In this document: in pieces, positions 40,555 to 51,174 of the stretch
Layout of the letters: each line of letters begins with the position of its first letter
Position numbering within the stretch: the stretch's first letter is position 1
NCBI RefSeq assembly: GCF_013416325.1
Contig: NZ_JACCGK010000002.1
Span: 1 to 64,000 of the forward strand
From: Vreelandella sedimenti
GTDB taxonomy: Bacteria > Pseudomonadota > Gammaproteobacteria > Pseudomonadales > Halomonadaceae
Reading direction: 5' to 3'
Length of the DNA: 64,000 bases
Program-made: the position numbers and the translations under genes
Notes under the pieces: generated by a model
Told to the model about the DNA's origin: nothing
The model's input: the letters and a program-made list of their open reading frames with translations, nothing else
Database searches by the model: none

Positions 40555-40881
40555 ATGAGCTTGTCACAGGCACAAAAGAAAGCATTTCGTAGCATTGGCC
40601 ACCATCTTAATCCAGTGGTCACCGTTTCTGAGAACGGCGTCTCCGAAAATTTGCTCGCAGAACTTAACCGCGCACTCACTGATCACGAACTGATCAAAGT
40701 GAAACTTGCCCTTCCTGAGCGGGATGATCGTGCAGCCATGATAGCCGAACTGATCGCTAACAGCCGTGCTGACTTGGTGCAAACCATTGGCAAAATGGCG
40801 CTGCTCTATCGTCGCAACCCCCAGGTGAATCCAAAGCTTTCTAACGTTACCCGCTTTGAGAATCATCACGGCCGCCATTAA
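40555..40881 (+). CDS. yhbY: YhbY family ribosome-associated RNA-binding protein
   Basis: CRS1/YhbY (CRM) domain protein of 108 residues that associates with pre-50S particles. It shows KKAFRSIGHHLNPVVTVSENGVSENLLAEL and the family LIKVKL segment, with the GxxG-like loop altered. Divergent from rlmE, convergent with greA; this is the conserved rlmE-yhbY arrangement. Confidence 0.93.
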   Translation: MSLSQAQKKAFRSIGHHLNPVVTVSENGVSENLLAELNRALTDHELIKVKLALPERDDRAAMIAELIANSRADLVQTIGKMALLYRRNPQVNPKLSNVTRFENHHGRH

Positions 40882-40920
40882 GCGTTAAATTCAACGCACG
40901 CAATAGAGTGTCGCCGTACT

Positions 40921-40966
40921 AAAGCGCCCCTTCAATCGACTCCAGAGTCAATTGAAGGGGCGTTTA
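40921..40966. terminator. Bidirectional terminator between yhbY and greA
   Basis: CGCCCCTTCAATCGACT pairs with AGTCAATTGAAGGGGCG (one mismatch; CCAG-type loop). TTTATTT follows on the plus strand and CTTTAG on the minus strand. It serves the convergent yhbY and greA. Confidence 0.92.
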
Positions 40967-40970
40967 TTTA

Positions 40971-41447
40971 TCACACGTGTTCGACACTACCTACTTCGTA
41001 CTCCACGTCACCGCCGGGGGTTTTGACCACCACGACATCGCCCTCTTCTTTGCCGATCAGGGCACGGGCAATCGGTGAGGTAACCGAGATACGGCCAGAC
41101 TTAATATCCGCCTCATCCTCGCCGACAATGCGGTAAGTGACTTCCGCATCAGTATCCAGATTCATTAGCGATACGGTTACGCCGAAAATCACTTTGCCGG
41201 TTTTCGGCAGCTTGGTGACGTCAATCACTTGAGCGACAGAGAGCTTACTTTCGATCTCCTGAATCCGCCCTTCGATAAACCCCTGCTGTTCGCGAGCGGC
41301 GTGATACTCGGCGTTCTCTTTAAGATCACCGTGTTCACGCGCTTCGGCGATGGCCGCGATCACCTGCGGACGAGCTTCGCTTTTAAGGTGGTCGAGCTCT
41401 TCACGAAGGCTTCTTTCTCCCGCAACTGTCATCGGGACCTTGTTCAT
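40971..41447 (-). CDS. greA: Transcript cleavage factor GreA
   Basis: Rescues backtracked RNA polymerase by stimulating RNA cleavage. The 158-residue protein has the N-terminal coiled coil with [21 protein letters not shown] at its tip, which holds the acidic catalytic residues, and the C-terminal FKBP-like domain ([14 protein letters not shown]). It overlaps carB by 4 bp (ATGA). carAB-greA is conserved in gammaproteobacteria. Confidence 0.97.
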   Translation of the reverse strand: MNKVPMTVAGERSLREELDHLKSEARPQVIAAIAEAREHGDLKENAEYHAAREQQGFIEGRIQEIESKLSVAQVIDVTKLPKTGKVIFGVTVSLMNLDTDAEVTYRIVGEDEADIKSGRISVTSPIARALIGKEEGDVVVVKTPGGDVEYEVGSVEHV

Positions 41448-44400
41448 TGACTTGCTCCTGCATGCAGATCCTGAAGGCGCCGCACCGTAATCTCTCTACC
41501 GTACTCAAGCGCCATGCAAACAGCATTAGCGCCCGCCAAGGTGGTCGCATAGGGCACCTTGCGTGAGAGGGCAGTACGGCGAATGACCGAAGAGTCATTA
41601 ATAGCCTGGCGACCTTCGGTAGTGTTCACAATGTAGGCGATTTCGTCGTTCTTAAGCAGATCGACGATATGGGGACGACCTTCGTAGACTTTATTGACGT
41701 GTTCCACGGCAAGCCCGGCAGCTTCCAAAGCAGCCGCTGTCCCCCGTGTAGCACATAGCGTAAAGCCTAATGCTAACAGAGAACGGCCCACTTCGATAAT
41801 CCCCGCCTTGTCCGGTTCGCGCACGGAAAGGAACGCCTTGCGCTCACCGGTAAGCCCAGGAATGGCCTCTCCTGCCCCCAGCTGCGCCTTGAAGAAGGCT
41901 TCTGCAAAGGTGTCGCCAGAGCCCATCACTTCTCCGGTGGACTTCATTTCCGGCGACAGAATCGGGTCGACACCGGGGAATTTATTGAACGGGAAAACCG
42001 CCTCTTTAACACTATAGAAGTGCGGTACGATCTCCTGCTCAAAGCCCTGCTCAGCCAGGGTTTTACCGGCCATGCAGCGGGCCGCAATCTGCGCCAACGA
42101 GGTGCCGATGCACTTGGACACAAAGGGCACCGTACGCGAAGCTCGGGGATTCACCTCGATCACATAGATCTCCCCATCCTGCCAGGCCAACTGCACGTTC
42201 ATTAAGCCTTTAACGCCCAGCTCAACCGCCATCTGCTTCACCTGATGGCGCATTTCGTCCTGCACATCCGCAGGCAGCGAGTAAGGCGGCAGAGCACAGG
42301 CGGAGTCACCGGAGTGAACGCCCGCTTGCTCTACGTGCTGCATGATGCCGCCGATCACCACCTGCTGACCATCCGACACCGCATCTATATCGATCTCGAT
42401 CGCCGCACTCAAAAAGTGATCCAGCAGCACCGGTGAGTCGTTGGAGACCTTCACCGCGTGGGTCATGTAATTTTCCAGCTCGGAGGCGTCGTAGACGATC
42501 TCCATGGCCCGGCCCCCCAGCACGTAGCTGGGGCGCACCACCAGCGGGTAGCCAATCGCTTCGGCTTTATCGAAGGCTTCCGCAAAGCTGCGCGCCGTGG
42601 CATTGGGTGGCTGCTTCAGGCCCAGCTTGTCGATCATCACCTGGAAGCGTTCACGGTCTTCTGCGCGGTCGATGGCGTCCGGTGTGGTACCAATGATCGG
42701 CACACCGGCAGCTTCTAGCTCACGGGCCAGTTTCAGCGGCGTCTGACCACCGAACTGAACGATCACACCCACCGGCTTCTCTTTATCGGCGATCTCCAGC
42801 ACGTCTTCCAGCGTTACCGGCTCGAAGTAGAGACGATCAGAGGTGTCGTAATCGGTCGAGACGGTTTCCGGGTTGCAGTTGACCATGATGGTTTCATAGC
42901 CGTCGTCGCGCATGGCGAAGGCGGCGTGAACGCAGCAGTAGTCAAACTCGATACCCTGGCCGATCCGGTTAGGGCCACCGCCCAGTACCATGATCTTCTG
43001 ACGGTCAGAAACATCCGCCTCGCACTCTTCTTCGTAAGTGGAGTACATATAGGCAGTATCAGAGGCGAACTCCGCGGCACAGGTATCAACGCGCTTATAA
43101 ACCGGGAGAATACCGGCTGCCTGGCGGGTTTGACGGAACTCTTTTTCGCTGACATTGAGCAGCTTGGCCAGGCGCGCATCGCCGAAACCTTTGCGCTTGA
43201 GCTGATAGAGCTCGCGGACCGAGAAGTCAGCCAGAGAGCGCTTGGCAACGGCGTTTTCAGTGAGTACCAAATCTTCCAGCTGCACCAGGAACCAAGGATC
43301 GATATTGGTCAGGGCAAAGACGTCGTCGACGCTCATACCTGAGCGCATGGCGTCCGCCACGTAGAAAATACGCTCGGCACCGGCAGCCTGCAGTTCGCCC
43401 TGGATAATCGCCATGTTGTCCGGCGTAAAATCGGTAATGATCGGATCAAGGCCATCGTTACCGGTTTCCAAACCACGCAGGGCTTTCTGCAGCGACTCTT
43501 GGAAAGTACGCCCAATCGCCATCACCTCACCCACTGACTTCATCTGGGTGGTCAGGCGATCGTTAGCCTGGGGGAATTTCTCGAAGGTGAAACGTGGAAT
43601 TTTGGTCACTACGTAATCGATAGACGGCTCGAACGATGCCGGCGTTTGACCGCCGGTAATATCGTTCTGCAGCTCGTCCAGGGTATAGCCAATCGCCAAT
43701 TTAGCGGCGATTTTAGCAATCGGGAAACCGGTCGCCTTTGAGGCCAACGCCGAAGAGCGCGACACACGCGGGTTCATCTCAATGACTACCAAACGACCGG
43801 TTTTGGGATCCATCCCAAACTGGACGTTAGAGCCACCGGTCTCTACGCCAATCTCGCGCAGTACCGCGAGGCTGGCGTCACGCATGATCTGATACTCTTT
43901 ATCGGTCAGCGTTTGCGCCGGTGCCACGGTGATGGAGTCGCCGGTGTGCACACCCATAGGATCGAAGTTCTCAATCGCGCAGACGATGATGCAGTTGTCG
44001 TTTTTGTCACGCACAACTTCCATCTCGTACTCTTTCCACCCCAGCAGCGACTCATCGATGAGCAGCTCGTGGTTGTTGGAAAGCTCGAAACCGCGGGTAC
44101 AGATCTCCTCGAACTCTTCCTTGTTGTACGCCACGCCGCCGCCGGAGCCGCCCATGGTGTAGGAAGGACGAATAATGGTGGGGAAACCCAGCTCAGTCTG
44201 AATCTCCCAGGCTTCATCCATGGTGTGGGCGACTTTCGCTTTCGGGCACTCTAAACCAATGCGCTTCATGGCCTGATCGAACAGATCGCGGTCTTCGGCC
44301 ATGTTAATCGCATCGGCGTTGGCACCAATCATCTCAACGCCGAACTTCTCCAGCACGCCATGCTTTTCCAGCTCGAGGGCGCAGTTCAGCGCCGTCTGAC

Positions 44401-44674
44401 CACCCATGGTCGGCAGAATGGCATCGGGGCGCTCGGCTTCGATGATCTTTTCCACCGTCTGCCAGGTAATCGGCTCGATGTAGGTGGCATCGGCCATGGC
44501 CGGGTCAGTCATGATGGTGGCGGGGTTGGAGTTAACCAAAATAACCCGGAAACCCTCCTCGCGCAGCGCTTTACACGCCTGGGCGCCGGAGTAGTCGAAT
44601 TCGCAGGCCTGGCCGATCACAATCGGGCCAGCGCCAATGATCAAAATACTGTTGATGTCGGTACGCTTAGGCAT
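41444..44674 (-). CDS. carB: Carbamoyl-phosphate synthase, large subunit
   Basis: Synthesises carbamoyl phosphate for arginine and pyrimidines from bicarbonate, ammonia (from CarA) and two ATP. The 1076-residue protein has two homologous ATP-grasp halves (carboxyphosphate domain about 1-400, carbamoyl-phosphate domain about 555-930), an oligomerisation domain between them, and the allosteric MGS-like domain at the C-terminus. Motifs include [20 protein letters not shown] and its copy [16 protein letters not shown]. Confidence 0.98.
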   Translation of the reverse strand: MPKRTDINSILIIGAGPIVIGQACEFDYSGAQACKALREEGFRVILVNSNPATIMTDPAMADATYIEPITWQTVEKIIEAERPDAILPTMGGQTALNCALELEKHGVLEKFGVEMIGANADAINMAEDRDLFDQAMKRIGLECPKAKVAHTMDEAWEIQTELGFPTIIRPSYTMGGSGGGVAYNKEEFEEICTRGFELSNNHELLIDESLLGWKEYEMEVVRDKNDNCIIVCAIENFDPMGVHTGDSITVAPAQTLTDKEYQIMRDASLAVLREIGVETGGSNVQFGMDPKTGRLVVIEMNPRVSRSSALASKATGFPIAKIAAKLAIGYTLDELQNDITGGQTPASFEPSIDYVVTKIPRFTFEKFPQANDRLTTQMKSVGEVMAIGRTFQESLQKALRGLETGNDGLDPIITDFTPDNMAIIQGELQAAGAERIFYVADAMRSGMSVDDVFALTNIDPWFLVQLEDLVLTENAVAKRSLADFSVRELYQLKRKGFGDARLAKLLNVSEKEFRQTRQAAGILPVYKRVDTCAAEFASDTAYMYSTYEEECEADVSDRQKIMVLGGGPNRIGQGIEFDYCCVHAAFAMRDDGYETIMVNCNPETVSTDYDTSDRLYFEPVTLEDVLEIADKEKPVGVIVQFGGQTPLKLARELEAAGVPIIGTTPDAIDRAEDRERFQVMIDKLGLKQPPNATARSFAEAFDKAEAIGYPLVVRPSYVLGGRAMEIVYDASELENYMTHAVKVSNDSPVLLDHFLSAAIEIDIDAVSDGQQVVIGGIMQHVEQAGVHSGDSACALPPYSLPADVQDEMRHQVKQMAVELGVKGLMNVQLAWQDGEIYVIEVNPRASRTVPFVSKCIGTSLAQIAARCMAGKTLAEQGFEQEIVPHFYSVKEAVFPFNKFPGVDPILSPEMKSTGEVMGSGDTFAEAFFKAQLGAGEAIPGLTGERKAFLSVREPDKAGIIEVGRSLLALGFTLCATRGTAAALEAAGLAVEHVNKVYEGRPHIVDLLKNDEIAYIVNTTEGRQAINDSSVIRRTALSRKVPYATTLAGANAVCMALEYGREITVRRLQDLHAGASQ

Positions 44675-44742
44675 AACGGTTCCCGCAAAAAATGGTGACG
44701 ATGAGCGACAAAAGACGGCGATACGGTGATGCTAGGGACGCG

Positions 44743-45903
44743 TTAACGGCGTGCCTCCATCATAGCCACGAAGCGATCAAACAGCGGCGCCACATCACGC
44801 GGGCCGGGGCTCGCTTCCGGGTGGCCTTGAAAGCTGAACGCCGGTCGGTCGGTAAGCTCGATTCCCTGCAAGGTGCCATCGAACAGCGAACGGTGCGTTG
44901 CGCGCACGTTAGCAGGCAGGGTCGCTTCATCCGCCGCAAAGCCGTGGTTCTGGCTGGTAATCATCACGGTGCCACTATCCAGATCCTGCACCGGGTGGTT
45001 GGCACCGTGGTGGCCGTGGCTCATTTTGACCGTCTTCGCCCCGGCGGCGAGCGCCAGCAGCTGGTGGCCCAGGCAGATACCAAACACCGGAATATCGGTT
45101 TCCAGCACGTCCTGAATCGCCGTGATGGCGTAGTCGCAGGGCTCCGGGTCGCCAGGGCCGTTGGCTAAAAACACGCCATCCGGATTCATCGCCAGCACCT
45201 CAGCGGCAGGCGTTTGCGCGGGCACGACTGTCAGGCGGCAGCCGCGAGCGGCCAGCATGCGCAGTATGTTGAATTTCACACCGTAGTCGTACGCCACCAC
45301 ATGGTAAGGGCGCTCGCTTTGCGAAGCGTCGGCGTAGCCTTCACCCAGCGTCCACTCGCCTTCTGACCACTCGTAGGACTCCTTACACGACACCTCTTTG
45401 GCCAGATCCATCCCCTTCAGGCCTGGGAAAGCCTTGGCGGCTTCCAGCGCCCGGATGACCGCGTCATCACCTTCAGCATCAGCGCCCGCCAAAATCGCCC
45501 CGTTTTGCGCACCTTTATCACGCAAAATGCGCGTTAGACGGCGGGTATCGATATCGGCAATGCCCAGCACGTTCTGGCTTTCCAGGTAGTCCGATAGCGA
45601 CTGCTCAGAGCGGAAGCTGCTAGCCATTAGCGGTAAATCGCGAATCACCAAGCCTGCTGCGGCAATAGACGCTGACTCAATGTCTTCAGCGTTAATGCCA
45701 GTATTGCCGATATGGGGATAGGTGAGGGTAACGATTTGGCGGGTGTAGGAGGGGTCAGTGAGGATTTCTTGATAGCCGGTCATGGCCGTATTGAACACCA
45801 CCTCACCGCTTGTTAATCCGTCCGCGCCAATGGCGATGCCGTGGAACACGCTGCCATCTTCCAGGGCCAATATTGCGGGTTTGCTCAATGCGGGGTTATT
45901 CAA
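44743..45903 (-). CDS. carA: Carbamoyl-phosphate synthase, small subunit
   Basis: Class I glutamine amidotransferase that feeds ammonia to CarB. The catalytic Cys is in [13 protein letters not shown]; the His-Glu pair is in [10 protein letters not shown]. The 386-residue reading frame begins at a TTG (45903), supported by GGAGGAT about 7 bp upstream and by the normal family N-terminus; there is no nearby ATG. A rare start may limit translation. The 68-bp gap to carB suggests one operon. Confidence 0.96.
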   Translation of the reverse strand: MNNPALSKPAILALEDGSVFHGIAIGADGLTSGEVVFNTAMTGYQEILTDPSYTRQIVTLTYPHIGNTGINAEDIESASIAAAGLVIRDLPLMASSFRSEQSLSDYLESQNVLGIADIDTRRLTRILRDKGAQNGAILAGADAEGDDAVIRALEAAKAFPGLKGMDLAKEVSCKESYEWSEGEWTLGEGYADASQSERPYHVVAYDYGVKFNILRMLAARGCRLTVVPAQTPAAEVLAMNPDGVFLANGPGDPEPCDYAITAIQDVLETDIPVFGICLGHQLLALAAGAKTVKMSHGHHGANHPVQDLDSGTVMITSQNHGFAADEATLPANVRATHRSLFDGTLQGIELTDRPAFSFQGHPEASPGPRDVAPLFDRFVAMMEARR

Positions 45904-45976
45904 AACAAGATCCTCCCATGCTGGTGGGAGCCTGAGGGAGCAGGCTCAGCAATTTCTTCATTCATCCACGACGCTA

Positions 45977-46051
45977 GTTATTAAAACTATCGTCGTTAAA
46001 GCGTTTGTCATTAAAGCGCTTGTTATTAATGCGCTTGTTATTAAAACAAGG
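45977..46051. repeat. Five-copy 15-bp tandem repeat upstream of carA
   Basis: Exactly phased 15-bp units begin at 45977, 45992, 46007, 46022 and 46037, each of the form GT(T/C)(A/G)TTAAAGCGCTT with a few changes. Period 15 with no indels over 75 bp. This is the cleanest of the intergenic arrays in the window. Confidence 0.88.
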
Positions 46052-46055
46052 GCCG

Positions 46056-46104
46056 TAAAAAAGCGGGACGAAGCCGATAAAAAGAATCGGTTTCATCCCG
46101 CTTG
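46056..46104 (-). terminator. Long-stem terminator after dapB
   Basis: AAGCGGGACGAAGCCGAT (46061-46078) pairs with ATCGGTTTCATCCCGCTT, 18 bp with two G-T pairs, and is followed on the minus strand by TTTTTT. It lies about 200 bp after the dapB stop, so dapB has a long 3' untranslated region or another signal acts earlier. Confidence 0.87.
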
Positions 46105-46300
46105 TTGTTCGATGCCCTTCAGAGCCGCTTGGCTTTAACGTAATAGCAGCAAACTCGGGGGCAGGCTTTAGGCTGGCCAACGCAACAAGCGCGCCGTTTG
46201 AGTTTTCTAAGCCACCCGGCCAAAATTTTTGAAATGTTACAGGAATTTTTGACCTAAAACTACCCCTGAGTGACAGGACCGTTCTAGCATTAGTAATTCC

Positions 46301-47122
<822 letters not shown>

Positions 47123-47175
47123 CTAGGTTTTGGTGCGTAAGACTTATGGCGCGATTATAGCAGACCAGTCGTTGT

Positions 47176-47457
47176 CTAGTTCTCCCACACAATCGCCAAC
47201 TCTTCATCACCAGCCATACGCATTAGGTGGCGCTCGACGACCCCCTCCAACTCATCCAGATGCTCCTCTTCCAGGGTTTCGAGGGCCACCACCAATTTAT
47301 CGGCCTCAGCAACCATTAAGCAGGTACCGGTGGCAAACGTAATAGTGGCCTGCTGATCGCTTTGCTCGATCTCCAGCTTATGCGCCCAGTGTTTACAGAG
47401 CCGATTAATTAAACGCTCGGCGGAAGGCGTGACAATTTCAACACGAGATAAAGGCAT
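47176..47457 (-). CDS. DUF2218 domain protein
   Basis: 93-residue cytoplasmic protein of the DUF2218 family. The pattern TPSAERLINRLCKHWAHK, then FATGTCLMVAE and LDELEGVVERHLMRMAGDE, matches the family. Members often lie next to siderophore uptake genes. This one is divergent from an iron-type ABC transporter locus, which fits, but the biochemical function is unknown. A 14-bp perfect palindrome (47475) lies just upstream of its start. Confidence 0.8.
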   Translation of the reverse strand: MPLSRVEIVTPSAERLINRLCKHWAHKLEIEQSDQQATITFATGTCLMVAEADKLVVALETLEEEHLDELEGVVERHLMRMAGDEELAIVWEN

Positions 47458-47474
47458 AGCGGCCCCTCCAAAAA

Positions 47475-47488
47475 TGTAAGTACTTACA
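47475..47488. promoter_or_regulatory. Perfect palindrome TGTAAGTACTTACA
   Basis: A 14-bp perfect dyad 18 bp upstream of the DUF2218 ATG, in the gap shared with the ABC transporter locus. It looks like an operator. It is not a Fur box. Its half-site GTAAGTA/TACTTAC recurs upstream of the HxlR/SDR pair at 62471 and 62502. Confidence 0.5.
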
Positions 47489-47651
47489 AACTAAGTAATC
47501 CTTCAACAACGCATTGTCTTTAGAGCCAAACATGTGAAGCCATCGCCGCAGGATAAATGCTAAGGGCAAAGCGTAGCATGTTGACCATTAAGCGCGGCAC
47601 CCCAATAATGCCTCCCAAACGCTAATTAGTTACAATAGCAATTGCATCTAT

Positions 47652-48418
47652 GTGCTATCACCGCTAAAGCGCATCAGCGATGCCAGCCCTGTTAACCAAT
47701 ATCGACCAACGAGTAAAAAAGTGCTCAGCTCTCCGTGCTTAAAAATCCTGCTTGGTACGCTTATCACGTTTGCTTGCGGCGCCACTGCTGTGGCTGACGC
47801 AATCACCGTCACCGATGTCGCTGGCCGCGAAATCACTCTGGACGCCCCTGCCGAGCGGGTTATTTTAGGCGAAGAGAGGCAAATTTATCTGCTCGGTTTA
47901 CTCGAACCTGAAGCTCCTTTTGCCCACGTGGTCGGTTGGCGCGAAGACTTTTCTCAGGCGGATCCCGATAACTATGCCCGTTACGCCGAACGCTTCCCAG
48001 AGATTGAAGCGATCCCCACCTTTGGCGGTTTTAAAGACGGCACTTTTGACGTAGAGCAGGCCGCCTCGCTTAATCCTGACGTAGTGCTGATGAACATCGA
48101 GGCCAAAGCCGCCACAGAAGACGCCGCCTACGACGACAAGTTGGCATAACTCGGCATTCCCATCATCTATGTGGATTTTCGCTAAGACCCGCTTGAACAC
48201 ACTATTCCCTCCATGCGCATCATCGGCCAGATCATGGGCGATGAAGACGCGGCGGAAGTATCCCCTACTACTTTGTGGCCGTGCAGCAGCTAGCCAAATG
48301 GCTACACCCAGAGCTGTTTGAAGACCTGGATCCCAACGCCACGATGAAAGAGCTGCACGAGCGCTTCTTACCCATCGACTATGAAACCGGCTACTGGATA
48401 TTGCTCCATGACGACTGA
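47652..48418 (+). pseudogene. Broken iron/siderophore ABC transporter binding protein
   Basis: The N-terminal part is a normal FecB/BtuF-type periplasmic binding protein: a signal peptide ending near ATAVADA, then ITVTDVAGREITLDAPAERV and NPDVVLMN. In-frame TAA stops fall at 48147-48149 and 48183-48185 in a stretch still reading LGIPIIYVDFR and DPLEHTIPSMRIIGQ. After GDEDAAE the frame is lost and a C-terminal piece (YYFVAVQQLAKWLHPELFED...) continues to the TGA at 48416 in another frame. Roughly 100 or more residues are missing from the middle. The start (GTG at 47652 or GTG at 47721) is uncertain. Confidence 0.85.
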
Positions 48419-49463
48419 TACAAGGATGACGGAAACGGCGGTAACAGACCGTCTTTCACAGGGGCGCGCCTTCTACCATAGCCAGGTTTCCCGCCGCCAA
48501 ATGATACTGGCGGCACTGGTTTTAGCGCTGTTTTTTAGCCTCTGCGTCGACCTGGCACTGGGGCCCGCCCGCTATAGCCTGGGCGAAGTGGTCGCAGCGC
48601 TATTCACGCCAGGCAGCGTCAGCCAGCAGGCCCGGGTTATTGTTTGGGAAATCCGCATGCCGGTAGCGCTGATGGCGCTAGTGGTGGGCGCCAGCTTGTC
48701 AGTGGCCGGGGCACAGATGCAAACCATTCTGAGCAACCCGCTAGCCAGCCCGTTTACCTTGGGGGTGTCCGCTGGGGCCAGTTTTGGTGCCGCTCTGGGT
48801 CTCGCCTTCGGCGTGGCGCCCATCAATGCCTTCATGATGGCCATGTTCACCGCGTTCTTAATTCATGCCTTAAGCCTTAAGCGCGGCGTGACGGTAGAGA
48901 CGATTGTGCTGCTCAGCATCGCCATGGTGTTTATCTTCAACTCGCTGATGGCACTAATTCAGTTCTTTGCCAGCCAGGAGGCGGTCTCCACGGTGGTGAT
49001 TTGGACGATGGGCAGCTTAACCAAAGCCACCTGTCCCAAGTTCTGGATCGCCCTTAGCATTCTTGCCTTATCCATGCCGTTGCGTGCCCGGCATGGTTGG
49101 GCGCTGACTGCCATGCGCCTGGGCGACGCCAAAGCCGAGAGCATGGGCGTCAATCCCCGCGCGCTGCGTTTGGAAGTGCTGGTGCTGGTGTCACTGCTTG
49201 CCGCCATCGCGGTGGCGTTCGTGGGCACCATTGGGTTTATTGGCTTGGCGGGGCCGCATATCGCGCGCATTTTACTGGGCGAGGATCAGCGCTTCTTTTT
49301 GCCCGGCTCGGCCCTGTGCGGCGCGCTGATCCTCCCCGTTGGCTCGGTCATCTCCAAGATCATTATTCCTGGCACCATTATTCCCATTGGCATTATTACC
49401 TCGCTGGTGGGCATTCCCTTCTTCCTATTTCTAGTGCTTAACCACAAGAAGGCCTCATGGTAA
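48408..49463 (+). CDS. FecCD-family ABC transporter permease
   Basis: Inner-membrane permease for iron-siderophore, haem or cobalamin-type uptake, 351 residues. About ten hydrophobic segments are visible. It has the family motifs PRLMMA-like WEIRMPVALMALVVGASL, GAQMQTILSNPLASPFTLGVSAGA and GTIGFIGLAGPHIAR. The ATG at 48408 overlaps the end of the broken binding-protein gene. The reading frame is intact although its partner is not. Confidence 0.88.
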   Translation: MTTDTRMTETAVTDRLSQGRAFYHSQVSRRQMILAALVLALFFSLCVDLALGPARYSLGEVVAALFTPGSVSQQARVIVWEIRMPVALMALVVGASLSVAGAQMQTILSNPLASPFTLGVSAGASFGAALGLAFGVAPINAFMMAMFTAFLIHALSLKRGVTVETIVLLSIAMVFIFNSLMALIQFFASQEAVSTVVIWTMGSLTKATCPKFWIALSILALSMPLRARHGWALTAMRLGDAKAESMGVNPRALRLEVLVLVSLLAAIAVAFVGTIGFIGLAGPHIARILLGEDQRFFLPGSALCGALILPVGSVISKIIIPGTIIPIGIITSLVGIPFFLFLVLNHKKASW

Positions 49464-50197
49464 CCCTACAGCTGAACCGTGTATCCGCCCGCTATGGGCG
49501 TCGCCCTATTCTGGAAGAGATCACCACGCCCTGCTTTCAAGGCGGGCAAGTCGTCGCTCTGCTAGGGCTCAATGCAGCGGGTAAATCGACGCTTTTTCGC
49601 CGCGTGCTAGGACTATTGAAAGACGAAGGCGAAGTGATCATCAGCGCCGAGCGCCCCGTGGGCTATATGCCCCAGGACACTGGCGCCAAGGCTGTGCTGG
49701 CGGTCTATGAATCAGTGCTTTTGGCACGTATGCAGGAGCGCGGATTAAAAGTGCAGCCTGAGGATTTATCGCAGGTTGATCGCGCGCTGGAGGAACTCAG
49801 CATCACGACCCTTGGCGAACGCGATATCGGCGACCTTAGCGGCGGGCAGCGCCAGTTGGTCAGCGCTGCCCAGGCCCTGGTACAAGAACCCGAAATTCTG
49901 ATGCTGGATGAGCCCACCTCGGCACGCGATTTGAACCGCCAGATCAGCCTGTTGACGGTGCTGCGCCGGCTAGCCGATGAACGCCAGATGCTGATTCTGG
50001 TGGCGCTCCACAACCTGGGGCATGCGCTACGTTTCGCCGATGCTGCCATGATGCTCGAAAATGGCCGCTTGATCGCCTACGGCTCCACTGCCGAAGTGAT
50101 TACCCCTGCGCTGCTACGTCAGGTTTATCGGGTATCTACGCGTATCGAGTCCTGCTCGAAAGGCCAGCCGCAGCTTATCGTCGAAGCTGCTATCTAG
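49457..50197 (+). CDS. ABC transporter ATP-binding protein, iron-siderophore type
   Basis: FepC/FecE-like ATPase of 246 residues. Walker A is GLNAAGKST (Ala where Gly is common), signature LSGGQRQ, Walker B ILMLDEPTSA, and switch His in LVALHNLGHAL. The D-loop reads SARDL rather than SALDL. It overlaps the permease by 7 bp and the convergent EamA gene by 8 bp. Confidence 0.88.
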   Translation: MVTLQLNRVSARYGRRPILEEITTPCFQGGQVVALLGLNAAGKSTLFRRVLGLLKDEGEVIISAERPVGYMPQDTGAKAVLAVYESVLLARMQERGLKVQPEDLSQVDRALEELSITTLGERDIGDLSGGQRQLVSAAQALVQEPEILMLDEPTSARDLNRQISLLTVLRRLADERQMLILVALHNLGHALRFADAAMMLENGRLIAYGSTAEVITPALLRQVYRVSTRIESCSKGQPQLIVEAAI

Positions 50198-51086
50198 CCC
50201 TTTGCCTAAGCCGCCGCCCTTCCATCGCCGCTAGCGCTACCCCTGATAACATCAGCGGTAACGCTAGCAGGAAGCCGCTGGAGACCGGTATTCCAAACAA
50301 CACCCAATCGGCGAGGACGGGCCACACCAGGGCAATATATTCAAAAGGTGCCAAACGCGACGCCTCGGCGTAGCGTAGAGCTAATGTCATCGCGATATGC
50401 GCAGCACCGCCAAACAGGCCCGAGAGCACCAACAGCGAAAACTCTACCCGGTTGAGTGCTGCCCAGCCCAGTGGGAGCGTTGCCAGCCCGGCTAGCGCGG
50501 CCACTAAAATAAAGTAGAAGGCGATTGAAGCCGCTGTCTCAGTGCGTGAAATACGCCTGACGGTTAATAAAGCACCTGCCGTTAGCAGCGCCCCCAATGC
50601 CCCTAGCGCGTACCCGGCCGCTTGGCCGTTACTGGAACTGGCATTTAGCCCAGGCAAAATCAGCACGGCTACCCCGGCAAGCGCCAGCACCACGCCACCC
50701 GCGCGATTAAGCGAGCAGCGCTCCCCCAGCAGCAGAACGCCACCAATCGCCATAAAGACAGGGGTAAGCTGAGCAAGCAATGTTGCCTCGGCCACTGGCA
50801 ACAGCGCCACCGCAGCAAAGGAGGCAAACATTGCCGCTGCCCCCATCCCAGAGCGCAGCGCATGCCCCAGCGGACGGCGCGTAGCCAACCCGCGGGGAAA
50901 CTCCCGCCGCAGCAAAAGGAAAACGACGATAGGCAGCAGCGCAAACAGCGAGCGGTAAAACACCGACTGCCCCACAGGCACTTCGTCACTGACTGCCTTA
51001 ATACACACCAGCATCCCGGTAAACAGGGCGCCTGACAGTATCCGCAGCAAAATACCCATGGTGGGCCTTTCTTCAAGGTGATCCAT
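50190..51086 (-). CDS. EamA/DMT superfamily transporter
   Basis: 298-residue inner-membrane protein with about ten helices in two EamA repeats. The conserved PVFMAIGGVLLLGER and EYIALVWPVLADWVLFG segments lie near the end of each repeat. Family members export amino acids, metabolites or riboflavin; the substrate is unknown. The first Met (51086) or the one at residue 10 could be the start. It ends inside the tail of the convergent ABC gene. Confidence 0.84.
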   Translation of the reverse strand: MDHLEERPTMGILLRILSGALFTGMLVCIKAVSDEVPVGQSVFYRSLFALLPIVVFLLLRREFPRGLATRRPLGHALRSGMGAAAMFASFAAVALLPVAEATLLAQLTPVFMAIGGVLLLGERCSLNRAGGVVLALAGVAVLILPGLNASSSNGQAAGYALGALGALLTAGALLTVRRISRTETAASIAFYFILVAALAGLATLPLGWAALNRVEFSLLVLSGLFGGAAHIAMTLALRYAEASRLAPFEYIALVWPVLADWVLFGIPVSSGFLLALPLMLSGVALAAMEGRRLRQRAR

Positions 51087-51107
51087 TGCGTGCAGTATTT
51101 CCTAAAC

Positions 51108-51140
51108 AGCAAAAACCCCCGGTGAACCGAGGGTTTTTGG
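51108..51140. terminator. Terminator downstream of dnaJ
   Basis: AAAAACCC-CCGGT-GAA-ACCG-GGGTTTTT-type hairpin with an A-run on one side and a T-run on the other. It is placed to end the leftward dnaK-dnaJ message (dnaJ stop at 51175). Confidence 0.85.
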
Positions 51141-51174
51141 ACTAAACACCTAACTGCTTACTATTATCTCAGAC

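Larger units (their letters stand above)
45904..46300. other. dapB-carA gap: tandem repeat, terminator and carA leader
   Basis: The 397-bp gap has no supported gene. It contains five 15-bp tandem units (45977-46051) and a strong minus-strand hairpin (46056-46104) that ends dapB. The carA promoter should fall between the hairpin and 45904. No clear ArgR or PurR box was recognised by eye. Confidence 0.65.

Noticed and set aside
45782..46138. 118-codon frame over the 15-bp array
   Set aside because: The frame stays open only because the repeat period is a multiple of three; the product (VIKALVINALVIK...) is repeat-derived and it starts inside carA on the other strand.
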